A DNA stretch of 64,000 nt from Actinokineospora enzanensis DSM 44649 (GTDB lineage: Bacteria > Actinomycetota > Actinomycetes > Mycobacteriales > Pseudonocardiaceae). The stretch lies in the NCBI RefSeq assembly GCF_000374445.1, contig NZ_KB894429.1, positions 1 through 64,000 on the forward strand, read 5' to 3'. The notes under the pieces were generated by a model. The model did no database searches. It was given only the letters and a program-made list of their open reading frames with translations, and was not told where the DNA came from. Below are positions 1 to 7,798 of the stretch, one piece after another. Within the stretch, counting starts at the first letter, position 1. Each line of letters begins with the position of its first letter. The position numbers and the translations under genes are program-made.

Positions 1-1
1 G

Positions 2-1325
2 GTGTCCCTATGGGGTTGTCAAGCCGCAGCCGGGGCGGGAACAGGCTCGGGTGGCCGGTAGTGGGTCTTGTTGCGGAGCATGGCGAACAGGACGTCGCAG
101 CGGCGACGGGCCAGGCAGATGAGCGCGGCGTTGTGCTTCTTGCCTTCGGCTCTCTTGCGGTCGTAGTAGGTCCGGCTGACCGGGTCGGACAGGGCGGCGA
201 ACGCGGCGAGGAAGAAGGCTCGTTTGAGCTTGCGGTTGCCGGTGCGGGCGGGGTGTTCGCCCTTGATGGAGGACCCGGAGCTGCGGGTGACCGGGGCGAT
301 CCCGGCGTAGGCGGCCAGATGCGCCGAGGAGGCGAAGCTGGAGGCGTCGCCGATCTCCAGAAGGATCCGGGCGGCGGTCCTGACGCCGATGCCGGGCATC
401 GACGTCAGGACCCCGGCAAGAGGGTGCGCATCGAGTATCCCCTCGACCTCGGCGGCGACCTGTTTGCGCTGCGCGAGCACGGTTTTCAGGCTGTCAGCCA
501 AGCGGGGCAGCACGGTGTCCGCTGCTGCGGTGCCTGGAACGATGACCGCCTGTTCGTCCAGAGCTGTCAGGATCGCGGTGACGAGCTTGTCGCCCATGCG
601 GGGCGCGTGTGTGGTGGCGATCGCTGTGAGTTTGCGGCGCCCGGCTTTGGCGATGCCGGTCGGGCCGCCGCAGCGGGAGAGGATCTCCAGCACGGCGGGG
701 TGGGCGATCTTCGGGCCGATGGCGCGTTCGAGGGCGGGGTGGACGCCGGTGAGCAGGCCGCGGATGCGATTGGACAACCTGGTGGCCTCGCCTGCCAGGT
801 CGTCGTCGAACCCGACCAGCACGTCCAGCTCGGCCAGGGCGTCGTCGCCGACGTCGACCGGGCGCAGCGTGTGCGGCAACGACCTGGCCGCGTCGGCGAT
901 GATGAACGCATCCCGGGCGTCGGTTTTCGCCCGCCCGGGATAGAGGTCGGCGATGCGGCGCATGGCCAGGCCGGGCAGATAGGCGACCCGGTGGCCGGCG
1001 GCGCGGGCGACCGCGACCGGCAGCGCGCCGATCGTCGCGGGTTGATCGACCACCACCAGCAGCGAGCCATGCTTGGTGAGCTTGTCGAACAACGCTCTCA
1101 GCTTGGGCTCGCTGTTGGGCAGGGGCCCGTCATGCAGCCGCTTGCCGGTCGGGTCCAAGCCCACAGCGTGGTGGGTGCCCTTACCGACGTCCAGGCCGAG
1201 GAACACCCCGAAACCGCTGCTCATCCAGTATGCCGTTCGTTCGTCGCGAATGGTCGCCGGTCGAGCATCGATGGCCGGCACCCACGTTACGACGAGACCT
1301 ACCAGGTTGGCGGCCGTGTCCCTAT
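2..1325 (-). mobile_element. IS110-family insertion sequence, left side cut by window edge
   Basis: The transposase gene fills most of this segment. A 10-base word (gtgtccctat) occurs 8 bases beyond the transposase stop (2-11) and again 92 bases upstream of its start (1316-1325), so the two copies bracket the gene. IS110 elements lack terminal inverted repeats, insert by recombination at a short core, and in the IS110 subgroup carry a bridge-RNA region between the left end and the transposase. The region upstream of the transposase (1225 to perhaps 1450) is where that RNA would lie. The true ends cannot be fixed because the window starts here; the repeat may be a coincidence. Confidence 0.5.
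19..1224 (-). CDS. IS110-family transposase (DEDD recombinase)
   Basis: 401-residue recombinase that moves its element using a RuvC-like DEDD domain plus a C-terminal Transposase_20 domain. The N-terminus FLGLDVGKG carries the first catalytic Asp (residue 12), and the stretch KTDARDAFIIAD near residues 115-130 supplies later acidic residues. The C-terminal half has the helix-hairpin-helix-like SMPGIGVRTAARIL and the segment APVTRSSGSS with the conserved serine region of the family. The ATG at 1224 is chosen over the upstream ATG at 1281 because family members start just before the FLGLDVGK strand. The reading frame is intact, so the element may be active. Identification is firm; activity is inferred. 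Confidence 0.93.
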   Translation of the reverse strand: MSSGFGVFLGLDVGKGTHHAVGLDPTGKRLHDGPLPNSEPKLRALFDKLTKHGSLLVVVDQPATIGALPVAVARAAGHRVAYLPGLAMRRIADLYPGRAKTDARDAFIIADAARSLPHTLRPVDVGDDALAELDVLVGFDDDLAGEATRLSNRIRGLLTGVHPALERAIGPKIAHPAVLEILSRCGGPTGIAKAGRRKLTAIATTHAPRMGDKLVTAILTALDEQAVIVPGTAAADTVLPRLADSLKTVLAQRKQVAAEVEGILDAHPLAGVLTSMPGIGVRTAARILLEIGDASSFASSAHLAAYAGIAPVTRSSGSSIKGEHPARTGNRKLKRAFFLAAFAALSDPVSRTYYDRKRAEGKKHNAALICLARRRCDVLFAMLRNKTHYRPPEPVPAPAAA

Positions 1326-2175
1326 CAGCGGTCCCTCGATGCCACCAGGCCCGGTGACACCACCCCCCGGATCATGGGTTCGACTGGGGGCGTCAGTCAT
1401 GCCGGACCTGGCGACCACAACTCCTTGATCAGGAGCTACGAAGAAGGTAACGGGGGCAGGTGCCCGACCTGTGGCCAGGTACCTGATCAGGGCCCATTCG
1501 ATCGGCCGGCGGCCATTCGGTAGGGCGGGTGATCAGGGTGATGTCCCGGGTCGGCGGTGGGTCAGGTGGTCCCGGGGGCTTGGCGGACATCCGGTCGGTT
1601 GATCACGGAGGGCGCTGGGACTGGGTGTTTGCGTGGGTGTGCGGGTCCGGGCAGGCGCAGGTCGGGCGGATCATGAGGATGTCGGGGCGGGCGCCGATCG
1701 GATGCGGGTCAGTTCCGGCTGGGTGTGGATCGCCCCGGACGGCCCGGAAGCCTCGGTTGGTGCGGATGGTGGGCTGGGCGGCTGTCGGACTGGTCGGATG
1801 TCGGGCTGGTCGGATGTCGGGCTGGGCGCAGATCGGATTGGGCGCGGGGCGCGGGCGATGGCGTGCAGGTCGGCGATGGTGTGTGCGGCGGCGAGGCTGC
1901 GGTCGGTGGGGTTGAGTACGAACTGCCGCAGCAGCTGGGCGAGTTGGGCGTGCCTGGGCTGGCGGCTGTAGGGCCGTGTTGGGGGCGGGGCTGGTGGTTG
2001 TGCGGGCATCGCTCGGTTCCGGGCCTCGCTTGGGAGATGCCGTTGCGGGGTGATTGTTCGCCTGGCTGGGCGCCGATTCGGGGGTGGGCAGGCGCGGGTG
2101 ATTCTCTGTGGTTGAGTGTCTGGTTTGGACATAAGGGTGCCCTGGGTGGGGGCTGAATCGGGCGGTGGTCAGGGG
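1326..2175. other. Region without convincing gene; G/T-rich short repeats
   Basis: About 850 bases between the IS110 element and the TSUP gene. Open frames exist on both strands, but they are of low complexity, rich in Gly/Trp/Arg on the plus strand and Pro/Arg/Ser on the minus strand, which is typical of chance frames in high-G+C DNA. A minus-strand stretch around 1840-1960 reads more like a real protein (AQLLRQFVLNPTDRSLAAAH) and could be the remnant of a decayed gene that I do not recognise. A 16-base unit is tandemly doubled at 1790-1821. Confidence 0.5.
1790..1821. repeat. 16-bp tandem duplication
   Basis: The unit ctggtcggatgtcggg occurs twice head to tail (1790-1805 and 1806-1821), followed by a diverged third start (ctgggcgcagatcgg). 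It sits inside the noncoding G/T-rich stretch. No function is suggested. Confidence 0.7.
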
Positions 2176-2937
2176 TCAGGCGATCATGAGGTAGATCGAG
2201 ACCGTGCAGCCGATGGTGACCACTGACCAGCGTAGGGCTTCCTCGTTCATCCACCGCGCGATCCGGGCGCCCAGGTAGCCGCCTGCCAGGGAGCTGGGGG
2301 CGGCGGCGAGGACGGCGGTCCAGTTCACCGGGCCCCAGGTGGCGAAGATGGCGACGCTGATCAGGGAGTCGACCAGGGATAGGGCGGCTTTGAGGGCGTT
2401 GAGCTGGCGGAGGTCCTCGGCGGTGGTCATGGCCAGGGCGACCAGGATGATCACGCCGAGGGCGCCGCCGAAGTAGCCGCCGTAGATGCCTGCGGCCAGG
2501 AGGACCAGGGGGAGGATGGCGGCTTGGAGGGGGCTGCCGTTGCGGGGTTCGGTGGTTTTGGCGAGTTTGCGGAGCCGGCGTTGGGCGGCGAGGAGGGCGG
2601 TGGCGAACAGGACCAGGCCGGGGACCACCATGTTGAACGCCGCTGTGGACGTCGACAGCAGCAGGATCGAGCCGATCACCGTTCCGATGCCGGTCGCGAT
2701 GGACAGGACGATCATTCGGTGTTTCGGTTGTTTTCGGAGTTCCGGGGCGAAGCCCCAGACCTGGCCGAGGAAGCCGGGGCAGTTGGCCACCGTGTTGGTG
2801 ACGTTCGCGGTCAGGGTGGGCAGGCCGACGCCGAGCAGGGCCGGGAACAGCAGTAGTGAACCGCCGCCCGCGATCGAGTTGACGGCGCCTGCGAGGAGGC
2901 CCGCGACCACCACCACGACCAGGGAAAGGAGGTCCAT
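2176..2937 (-). CDS. TSUP (TauE/SafE) family membrane exporter
   Basis: 253-residue integral membrane protein of the sulfite exporter TauE/SafE family, whose members move small organic or sulfur-containing anions. Features seen are the N-terminal hydrophobic helix followed by the family glycine turn NSIAGGGSLLLFPALLG (about residues 20-36), a second GGYFGGALG turn near residue 150, and about seven to eight predicted membrane spans; length is typical. The start codon lies one base after the stop of the upstream FAD oxidase gene, so it is the last gene of the putative hydrazine operon. By position it may export the product or an intermediate, which is inference; TSUP proteins are common and often poorly assigned. 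Confidence 0.85.
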   Translation of the reverse strand: MDLLSLVVVVVAGLLAGAVNSIAGGGSLLLFPALLGVGLPTLTANVTNTVANCPGFLGQVWGFAPELRKQPKHRMIVLSIATGIGTVIGSILLLSTSTAAFNMVVPGLVLFATALLAAQRRLRKLAKTTEPRNGSPLQAAILPLVLLAAGIYGGYFGGALGVIILVALAMTTAEDLRQLNALKAALSLVDSLISVAIFATWGPVNWTAVLAAAPSSLAGGYLGARIARWMNEEALRWSVVTIGCTVSIYLMIA

Positions 2938-2938
2938 G

Positions 2939-3982
2939 TCACCGGCCCGTGGCGGTCGGGATCACCTGGGCCACCTCGTCGGCGATGGCGGGGGCGAGGC
3001 GGTAGCCGAAGCCGCTGGCCGCGCCCGCGAAGACGATCCGGTCGCCCACGTGGGTGACCACGGGTTCGCCGTGCGCACTGTAGGCGTCGCAGAAGACACG
3101 TCCTGCACTGTATCGGCCGGGGAGGCCGGGCACACAACGGTGCAGGACGTCGTTGGCCTCGATGACGTCGCGGGCGGTCAGGCCGCGGGTGACCGTGTCC
3201 GGGTCGACGTCCCACTGGCGGCAGGTGTAGCTGAACAGCCAGTGTCCCGCCAGCGGCATCAGGAACGCGTCCTCGTCCTGGAACACCACCACCCCCGCGT
3301 CCGCGGGCACCGGTTCGTCCACGTGCAACGCCACGACCTTCTTCACCCGGGCGCCGACCGGTGCGAGCAGGTCCCGCCAGGCAGGAGCGTCCAGCCACGG
3401 TCCCGGCGCGAGTACGACGTGGTCGGCCACCAGGTCGTCGTCGGTACCCAGGCGCAACGTCACCTCGGCCGCGGCCGGTTCCACCGCGGTGACCTGCACG
3501 CCCTCCCGTACCGCGATCCGACCACGCAACTCCCGCGCAACGGAACGGGACAGCCCGTGCACGTCCGCGTAGTGTCCACCTTGGACACTCCAGACCCGGG
3601 CGGACTCGGCGATGGCGGGCATGTGGGCGCCGATGCCGGGCACCCGGGTCGGCCGCGAGCCCGGGATGTAGACCGGCGGCAGCTCGTCGGCGGCGGTGAC
3701 CACGTGCATGGCGACCGGGTGGATCGGCAGGGACGGGTCGGCCGCGGCCAGTTTCTCGTACCAGTCCTGGCTGTACGCGGTCATGCGCCGGAAGCGGTCG
3801 CTGTAGCCGCGCGGGATGTGCGTGCCCGCGGACAGCCTGCTCGCCCCGCTGCCCGCGATGTCCCGGTCCAGCAGGGTGACCACGGCGCCCGGTCTGCGCT
3901 CGGCCAGCTCGCGGGCGACCAGACAGCCGATGATGCCCGCGCCGACGACGGCGATCCGCTCACGCGCCACGGGGTCACGCAC
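2939..3982 (-). CDS. FAD-dependent amino acid oxidase-like enzyme (DAO family), operon copy 2
   Basis: 347-residue flavoenzyme of the D-amino acid oxidase/sarcosine oxidase fold. The N-terminal dinucleotide fold IAVVGAGIIGCLVARELAE (about residues 9-27) binds FAD, a second glycine-containing strand VVLAPGPWLD lies near residue 200, and the C-terminus FAGAASGFGYRLAPAIADEV closes the FAD site. The GTG start overlaps the stop of the upstream N-hydroxylase gene by 8 bases, implying translational coupling. In known hydrazine pathways a DAO-type flavoenzyme cleaves N6-(carboxymethylamino)lysine to hydrazinoacetic acid. This operon has two such enzymes, so this one may do that step or further oxidise the N-N product. 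Which does which cannot be told from sequence. Confidence 0.85.
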   Translation of the reverse strand: MRDPVARERIAVVGAGIIGCLVARELAERRPGAVVTLLDRDIAGSGASRLSAGTHIPRGYSDRFRRMTAYSQDWYEKLAAADPSLPIHPVAMHVVTAADELPPVYIPGSRPTRVPGIGAHMPAIAESARVWSVQGGHYADVHGLSRSVARELRGRIAVREGVQVTAVEPAAAEVTLRLGTDDDLVADHVVLAPGPWLDAPAWRDLLAPVGARVKKVVALHVDEPVPADAGVVVFQDEDAFLMPLAGHWLFSYTCRQWDVDPDTVTRGLTARDVIEANDVLHRCVPGLPGRYSAGRVFCDAYSAHGEPVVTHVGDRIVFAGAASGFGYRLAPAIADEVAQVIPTATGR

Positions 3983-5309
3983 CGCCCGTCACGCCGTCCA
4001 GTGCCGGGTCGGATGACCAGCGCAGGAACGACGCGGCCTGCTCGTCACTCTTGCGCCCGAGGATCCGGTCGACGATGCGCTGGCTGCGCCAGGCGATCAG
4101 GCTCAGGTTCGGGTCGGCGAGGCCGCGCTGGGCGCGTGCCCCGTTCTGCACGAAGATGTTGTGCTCGGCGGGTCCGTCCCAGCGCACCGCGAAGTCCTGG
4201 TCGATGCTGGGTTCCTCGCCCTCCCACCGCAACCGGTCGGCGATCGGGGCGAGCAGGTCGAGCCCCTGCGGGCGGAACCCGGTCGCCCACACCACCGTGT
4301 CCGCGCCGAGCCGTTCCACCGCGGGCGGTCCGGTGGCGGGCTCCAGCACCAGCTCCCAACCGCCGTCCGAGGCGGGCAGCACCGAGGTCACCGACCGACC
4401 CGGGTACAGCGCGAACGGGTCGCGTTCGCCGTCGATGAACCGCAGCTCGTAGCAACGTTGGTAGATGGCGCGCAGGGTATGCGCCGAGATGCCGTCGCTG
4501 GCCAGGACGTGTGCCGCGTTGAATGCCGCGCGATCAATGCGTTCGAGTCCGGCGAAATGATCCGAGAAGCCGGGCATGAAGAAGTCGTTGGTGAACGGCG
4601 TGTCGTCGATCGGGAAGAAGTTGGCCCGCCGGGAGACCCACGACACCCGCGCGGGCCGCCGGTCCGCGGGCCGGGAGACCAGGTCCAGGAACGCCTCGGC
4701 CCCGGACTGGCCGCCGCCGATGATCGCCACCCGCCGCCCGGCCAGGTCGGCCGCCCGGATCACGTGGTCGTTGACGTGGAACTGGGTGTCCCGGCGCAGG
4801 TCCGCCACCCCCTCCGGCACCCACGGCCGGATGCCGATGCCCAGGACCACGTTGTCCGCGGTGATGGTCCGCTTGTCGGTGCGCAGCACGAACACACCGT
4901 CGAACCCGACCTCCCGTACTCGCTCGCCGAACAGCACGTTCTCGTTGTTCTCGCACACCCAGCGCAGGTAGTTGCGGAACTCCCGGCGCGGCATGGCGTC
5001 GAACTGCGCGTTGACGAAGTGGTAGATCCTGCCCTGCGAGTGCAGGTAGGCCAGGAACGAGAAGCGGTTGGTCGGGTCGGCCAGCGTCACCAGGTCCTTG
5101 AACAGCGACACCTGCAGCGACGCGCCCGGGATCTGCTGGTTGTCGTGCCAGGCGAAGGTCGGCTTGGCGTCCAGGAACAGGCTGGAGGTCTCCGGCCGCC
5201 CGTGCAGCAGCGCGGCCAGACTCAGGTTCGCCGGGCCGACGCCGACGCCGACGCAGCCGAAATGCGGGCCGCGCGGGCTCGGCAGGGGAGTGGACTGCGT
5301 GGACTGCAT
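3975..5309 (-). CDS. L-lysine/L-ornithine N-hydroxylase (flavin monooxygenase)
   Basis: 444-residue class B flavin monooxygenase of the SidA/IucD/PvdA family, which hydroxylates the side-chain amine of lysine or ornithine using FAD and NADPH. Seen are the FAD motif GVGVGPANLSL (residues 21-31), the substrate-pocket stretch SLFKDLVTLADPTNRFSFL, an NADPH Rossmann motif VAIIGGGQSGAEAF near residue 195, and the C-terminal family signature VVWATGFRP. A GAGGTGG ribosome site precedes the ATG. Next to the MetRS-like and cupin genes the expected product is N6-hydroxylysine, the nucleophilic partner for N-N bond formation. A siderophore role is less likely because no hydroxamate synthetase or transporter is nearby. 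Lysine versus ornithine preference is not decided by sequence. Confidence 0.9.
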   Translation of the reverse strand: MQSTQSTPLPSPRGPHFGCVGVGVGPANLSLAALLHGRPETSSLFLDAKPTFAWHDNQQIPGASLQVSLFKDLVTLADPTNRFSFLAYLHSQGRIYHFVNAQFDAMPRREFRNYLRWVCENNENVLFGERVREVGFDGVFVLRTDKRTITADNVVLGIGIRPWVPEGVADLRRDTQFHVNDHVIRAADLAGRRVAIIGGGQSGAEAFLDLVSRPADRRPARVSWVSRRANFFPIDDTPFTNDFFMPGFSDHFAGLERIDRAAFNAAHVLASDGISAHTLRAIYQRCYELRFIDGERDPFALYPGRSVTSVLPASDGGWELVLEPATGPPAVERLGADTVVWATGFRPQGLDLLAPIADRLRWEGEEPSIDQDFAVRWDGPAEHNIFVQNGARAQRGLADPNLSLIAWRSQRIVDRILGRKSDEQAASFLRWSSDPALDGVTGGA

Positions 5310-5336
5310 TGTTCCACCTCGGTGGTAGTCGGGACG

Positions 5337-6320
5337 TTACCGGACGAGCACGTTGCCGTCCGCCGGGCGGTAACGCCGCGACCGCCGCAGGTCGGCCAGT
5401 ACGAAGGTGCGTTGCAGCCAGCGGTCCTGGCCGTCGTAGCCGGGAGTGAACGCGGTGCGGCCGTGCACGGTGACCCGGTTGTCCACGATCGCCAGCTCGC
5501 CCGGCCGCAGCCGGATCGTCTGCGCCACCGCGCCGAACGCCTGCTGCAGCTCCGCCATCGCCAGCCGGGCCCGCGCGGTCTGCGGGGTGGTGGCGTGGAA
5601 GTCCAGGCACACGTCCGGGTCGGCCCAGTCGCCGGTGAGCACGGCGTGCGCGCTCACGCTGTCCGGGTCGAACGCGCCGAACGACGGCGGTGGCGTGGTC
5701 ACGAACTCCTCGCTGAACAGCGCGTCGCGGTCCACGGAGCTGAGCAGCGGCAGCGCCTGCCGGATGCACGCGGTGCGCAGCCCGGCCGTGCCCTCGCGGT
5801 CGGCGCGCAGGCACAGCAGCATGACGAAGTCGGGCCGGTGCTCGTGGAAGGCGTTCTCGGTGTGGAAGGAGAGCAGCACCGAGCCGGTGTTGCCCTGTAC
5901 GTCCTCCTGGCCGGGCACCGGCACCACGTCCTGCACGAGGGCGCCGCCCTTCTCGGCGCGGAACGCGGCCGGGTCGCCCAGCCCGCAGGCGACCATGACC
6001 AGCACCGCGGCGGCCACCGAGGTCTGCGATTGCACCGAGCCGGACACCGTGGGCGTGGCGGGCACCGGGCCGAGCGGCAGCCCGCCCAGCAGCGCCGCGC
6101 CGAACGGTCCGGAGTCGCGGCGGAACCGGCCGAGCGGCTCGCGCAGCGCGGCGGGCAGTTGGTGCCAGGCCTCGCGGGCCCGGTCGACCCAGTCGTCGTC
6201 GTCCACCAGGCGGGTACCGCTGCGCGCCAGGCGCTCGGCCGCCTCGTCGACCAGTTTCGCGGTCATGTCGTCGAGTTCGACGACGTGGTCGCGGATATCG
6301 GGTGCTGTTGCCAGCGTCAT
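5337..6320 (-). CDS. Fe(II)/2-oxoglutarate oxygenase, clavaminate synthase-like (TauD family)
   Basis: 327-residue non-haem iron oxygenase of the clavaminate-synthase-like group that includes Arg, Asn and Lys hydroxylases (VioC, AsnO, lysine dioxygenases). The iron facial triad is visible: H-x-E in SFHTENAFHEHRP (about residues 151-155) and the distal His in DNRVTVHGRTAF (about 287), with the downstream Arg of DRWLQRTF (about 301) positioned to bind 2-oxoglutarate. It lies between the small beta-barrel gene and the N-hydroxylase gene, 27 bases from the latter. Likely it hydroxylates a free basic amino acid or the hydrazine product at carbon. A GTG one codon upstream is an alternative start. 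Substrate is inferred from family and neighbours only. Confidence 0.87.
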   Translation of the reverse strand: MTLATAPDIRDHVVELDDMTAKLVDEAAERLARSGTRLVDDDDWVDRAREAWHQLPAALREPLGRFRRDSGPFGAALLGGLPLGPVPATPTVSGSVQSQTSVAAAVLVMVACGLGDPAAFRAEKGGALVQDVVPVPGQEDVQGNTGSVLLSFHTENAFHEHRPDFVMLLCLRADREGTAGLRTACIRQALPLLSSVDRDALFSEEFVTTPPPSFGAFDPDSVSAHAVLTGDWADPDVCLDFHATTPQTARARLAMAELQQAFGAVAQTIRLRPGELAIVDNRVTVHGRTAFTPGYDGQDRWLQRTFVLADLRRSRRYRPADGNVLVR

Positions 6321-6357
6321 CACACCTCACCCCGGTTCGGCGTTCGCACTTCGGATG

Positions 6358-6699
6358 TCACGTCTCGGTGGGGAGTTCCTCGATCACGGTCTCGCCGCTG
6401 GTCGCCAACGGCAGGTACCGCTCGTACCGTTCGACGAGCCGGATCCGGCCGTCCGGCAGCGGTTCCGGCGTGCTCACGCAGCGGCCCAGCACGATCTCGC
6501 CGGTGACCAGGACCATGGTGTAGCCCATGGTGATCACGCCTTGGTCGTCGCGGACGCCGGTCAGCACGCACCGGCGCACCCGGCCGCCGCCGGACTCCGC
6601 CCACACCAGGTCGCCGTCCTGGTGGTAGGTGGCGATGGGGGCCGAGCCGTCCGGCGCGACCTCGCCGCGGAACCGGCGTCCTTCGTAGTCGATCAACAT
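6358..6699 (-). CDS. Small beta-barrel protein of the misnamed 'n-acetylglutamate synthase' (MoaF-like) family
   Basis: 113-residue protein that matches from memory a widespread family of about 110 residues often labelled n-acetylglutamate synthase, although it is no acetyltransferase. Seen are the typical DGDLVWAESGGGRVRRCVLTG strand pattern, the Gly-rich turn VTGEIVLGRCVSTPE, and the terminal GETVIEELP. These proteins are predicted to form a lipocalin-like barrel. A strong GGAG ribosome site precedes the ATG, which overlaps the upstream FAD oxidase stop by 7 bases. Its role in the operon is unknown; binding a small reactive intermediate is one possibility, purely by inference. Confidence 0.75.
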   Translation of the reverse strand: MLIDYEGRRFRGEVAPDGSAPIATYHQDGDLVWAESGGGRVRRCVLTGVRDDQGVITMGYTMVLVTGEIVLGRCVSTPEPLPDGRIRLVERYERYLPLATSGETVIEELPTET

Positions 6700-7754
6700 G
6701 GGTCTCCTCCGGGTACCGGGTGGTCCATCGCGGTCAATCCGGTCGGTTCACTTCGGTCGCCGCCGATCCGAGCGGTCAGTGCCCGGCCGATCAGCGGGGC
6801 GAACTTGAACGAGCCGCCGCCGCACGCGGTGAGCGCGAGCACCCCACCGGCGAACTCCACCAGCCGGGCGCCGCCGTCGGGGCCGATCGTGTAGTGGCAG
6901 TCGCGCGCCCCGACCACCCAGCCCGGCTCGAACGCCGGGACCAGCTCGCGGAACAGCCCGACCAGCGCGTCGGTCCTGGTCGGCGTGGTGCCGTCCACTT
7001 CGGACACCGGTCGGCAGGCGCTGTCCGCCGACAGTTTCAGCTGTGTTCCCCCGACCGGTGGCACCAGCCACGCGCCGGAATCGGTGCCCAGCGAAGGGAT
7101 CGCGGGCAGCGCGGGCCACGCGGGCGGCGAGCAGTAGAGCATCGTCTGTCGACGCACGGTCACCTGGTCGTCTTTCACCACACTACGCGTCCACGGTCCC
7201 GCCGCGACTACGATCCGGTCACCATGCAACACCCGGCCGCCTGCCAGTCGCACCGCCCCCGGCTCGACGGCGACGACCTCGTTGTGCGGCAGGAGATCGA
7301 CGTCGGGTTGAGCGAGCAGCCACGCGACGACCGCGTCCAACACCTTGTCCGCCAGCAGAACACCGGCGTCCCGTTCGAGAAAACCCGTGCTGCCGTCCGG
7401 GAAGACGAACTGGGGGAACCGCCGCCGGAGCTCCGCCGAGTCGAGCCGCTCGCCGGGAACCGCGGTGGCCTCCGACACGCGCGGTCCGACGGACAACGCG
7501 CCGACGACATGATAGAAACGCTTGCCCAGAACGGATTCCAGCCGCAACCACGCCTCATGCGCCCGCAGTCCCGCGAGACTGGTCGACGGGTCGCCCGGGT
7601 GCAGCGCGCGCAGGTTGCGGTGCTGGTCGTGCGAGGAGGCGGCGGGATTGGGCAGCGGACCCCGCTCCACGAGCGTGACCCGGTGCCCGGCTCGCGCGCA
7701 TTCCAACGCGGTCAGCGCACCGACCACGCCGCCTCCCACGACGACGACGTCCAC
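6693..7754 (-). CDS. FAD-dependent amino acid oxidase-like enzyme (DAO family), operon copy 1
   Basis: 353-residue flavoenzyme with the DAO/sarcosine-oxidase fold. The FAD-binding motif VVVGGGVVGALTALECARAG starts at residue 4, followed by the acidic end of the second strand (VTLVERG). The middle has VVAAGPWTRSVV and the C-terminus has ACGGGSFKFAPLIGRAL, where sarcosine oxidases usually bind FAD covalently through Cys; a Cys is present. It sits 44 bases downstream of the MetRS-like gene. By analogy with Spb39/Tri27-type enzymes it is the best candidate to release a hydrazino acid and allysine from the N-N linked lysine adduct. The second DAO gene in the operon is an equal competitor for that step. 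Confidence 0.85.
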   Translation of the reverse strand: MDVVVVGGGVVGALTALECARAGHRVTLVERGPLPNPAASSHDQHRNLRALHPGDPSTSLAGLRAHEAWLRLESVLGKRFYHVVGALSVGPRVSEATAVPGERLDSAELRRRFPQFVFPDGSTGFLERDAGVLLADKVLDAVVAWLLAQPDVDLLPHNEVVAVEPGAVRLAGGRVLHGDRIVVAAGPWTRSVVKDDQVTVRRQTMLYCSPPAWPALPAIPSLGTDSGAWLVPPVGGTQLKLSADSACRPVSEVDGTTPTRTDALVGLFRELVPAFEPGWVVGARDCHYTIGPDGGARLVEFAGGVLALTACGGGSFKFAPLIGRALTARIGGDRSEPTGLTAMDHPVPGGDPC

Positions 7755-7798
7755 AGTTCCTCCCCCCGGCGACTGTGCTCAGATCCGCGCGGTCACCC

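Noticed and set aside
1376-1400. tRNA-like gggttcgac word
   Set aside because: No acceptor, D or anticodon stems fit around it; I saw no tRNA gene anywhere in the window.
10-1428. Plus-strand 472-residue open frame opposite the IS110 transposase
   Set aside because: It is the antisense shadow of the transposase; composition is Gly/Asp/Arg-rich without any domain, while the minus strand has clear transposase motifs.
3975-5309. N-hydroxylase as a siderophore gene
   Set aside because: No hydroxamate NRPS, IucA/C-type synthetase, iron transporter or iron box nearby, and it sits among hydrazine-type partners instead.
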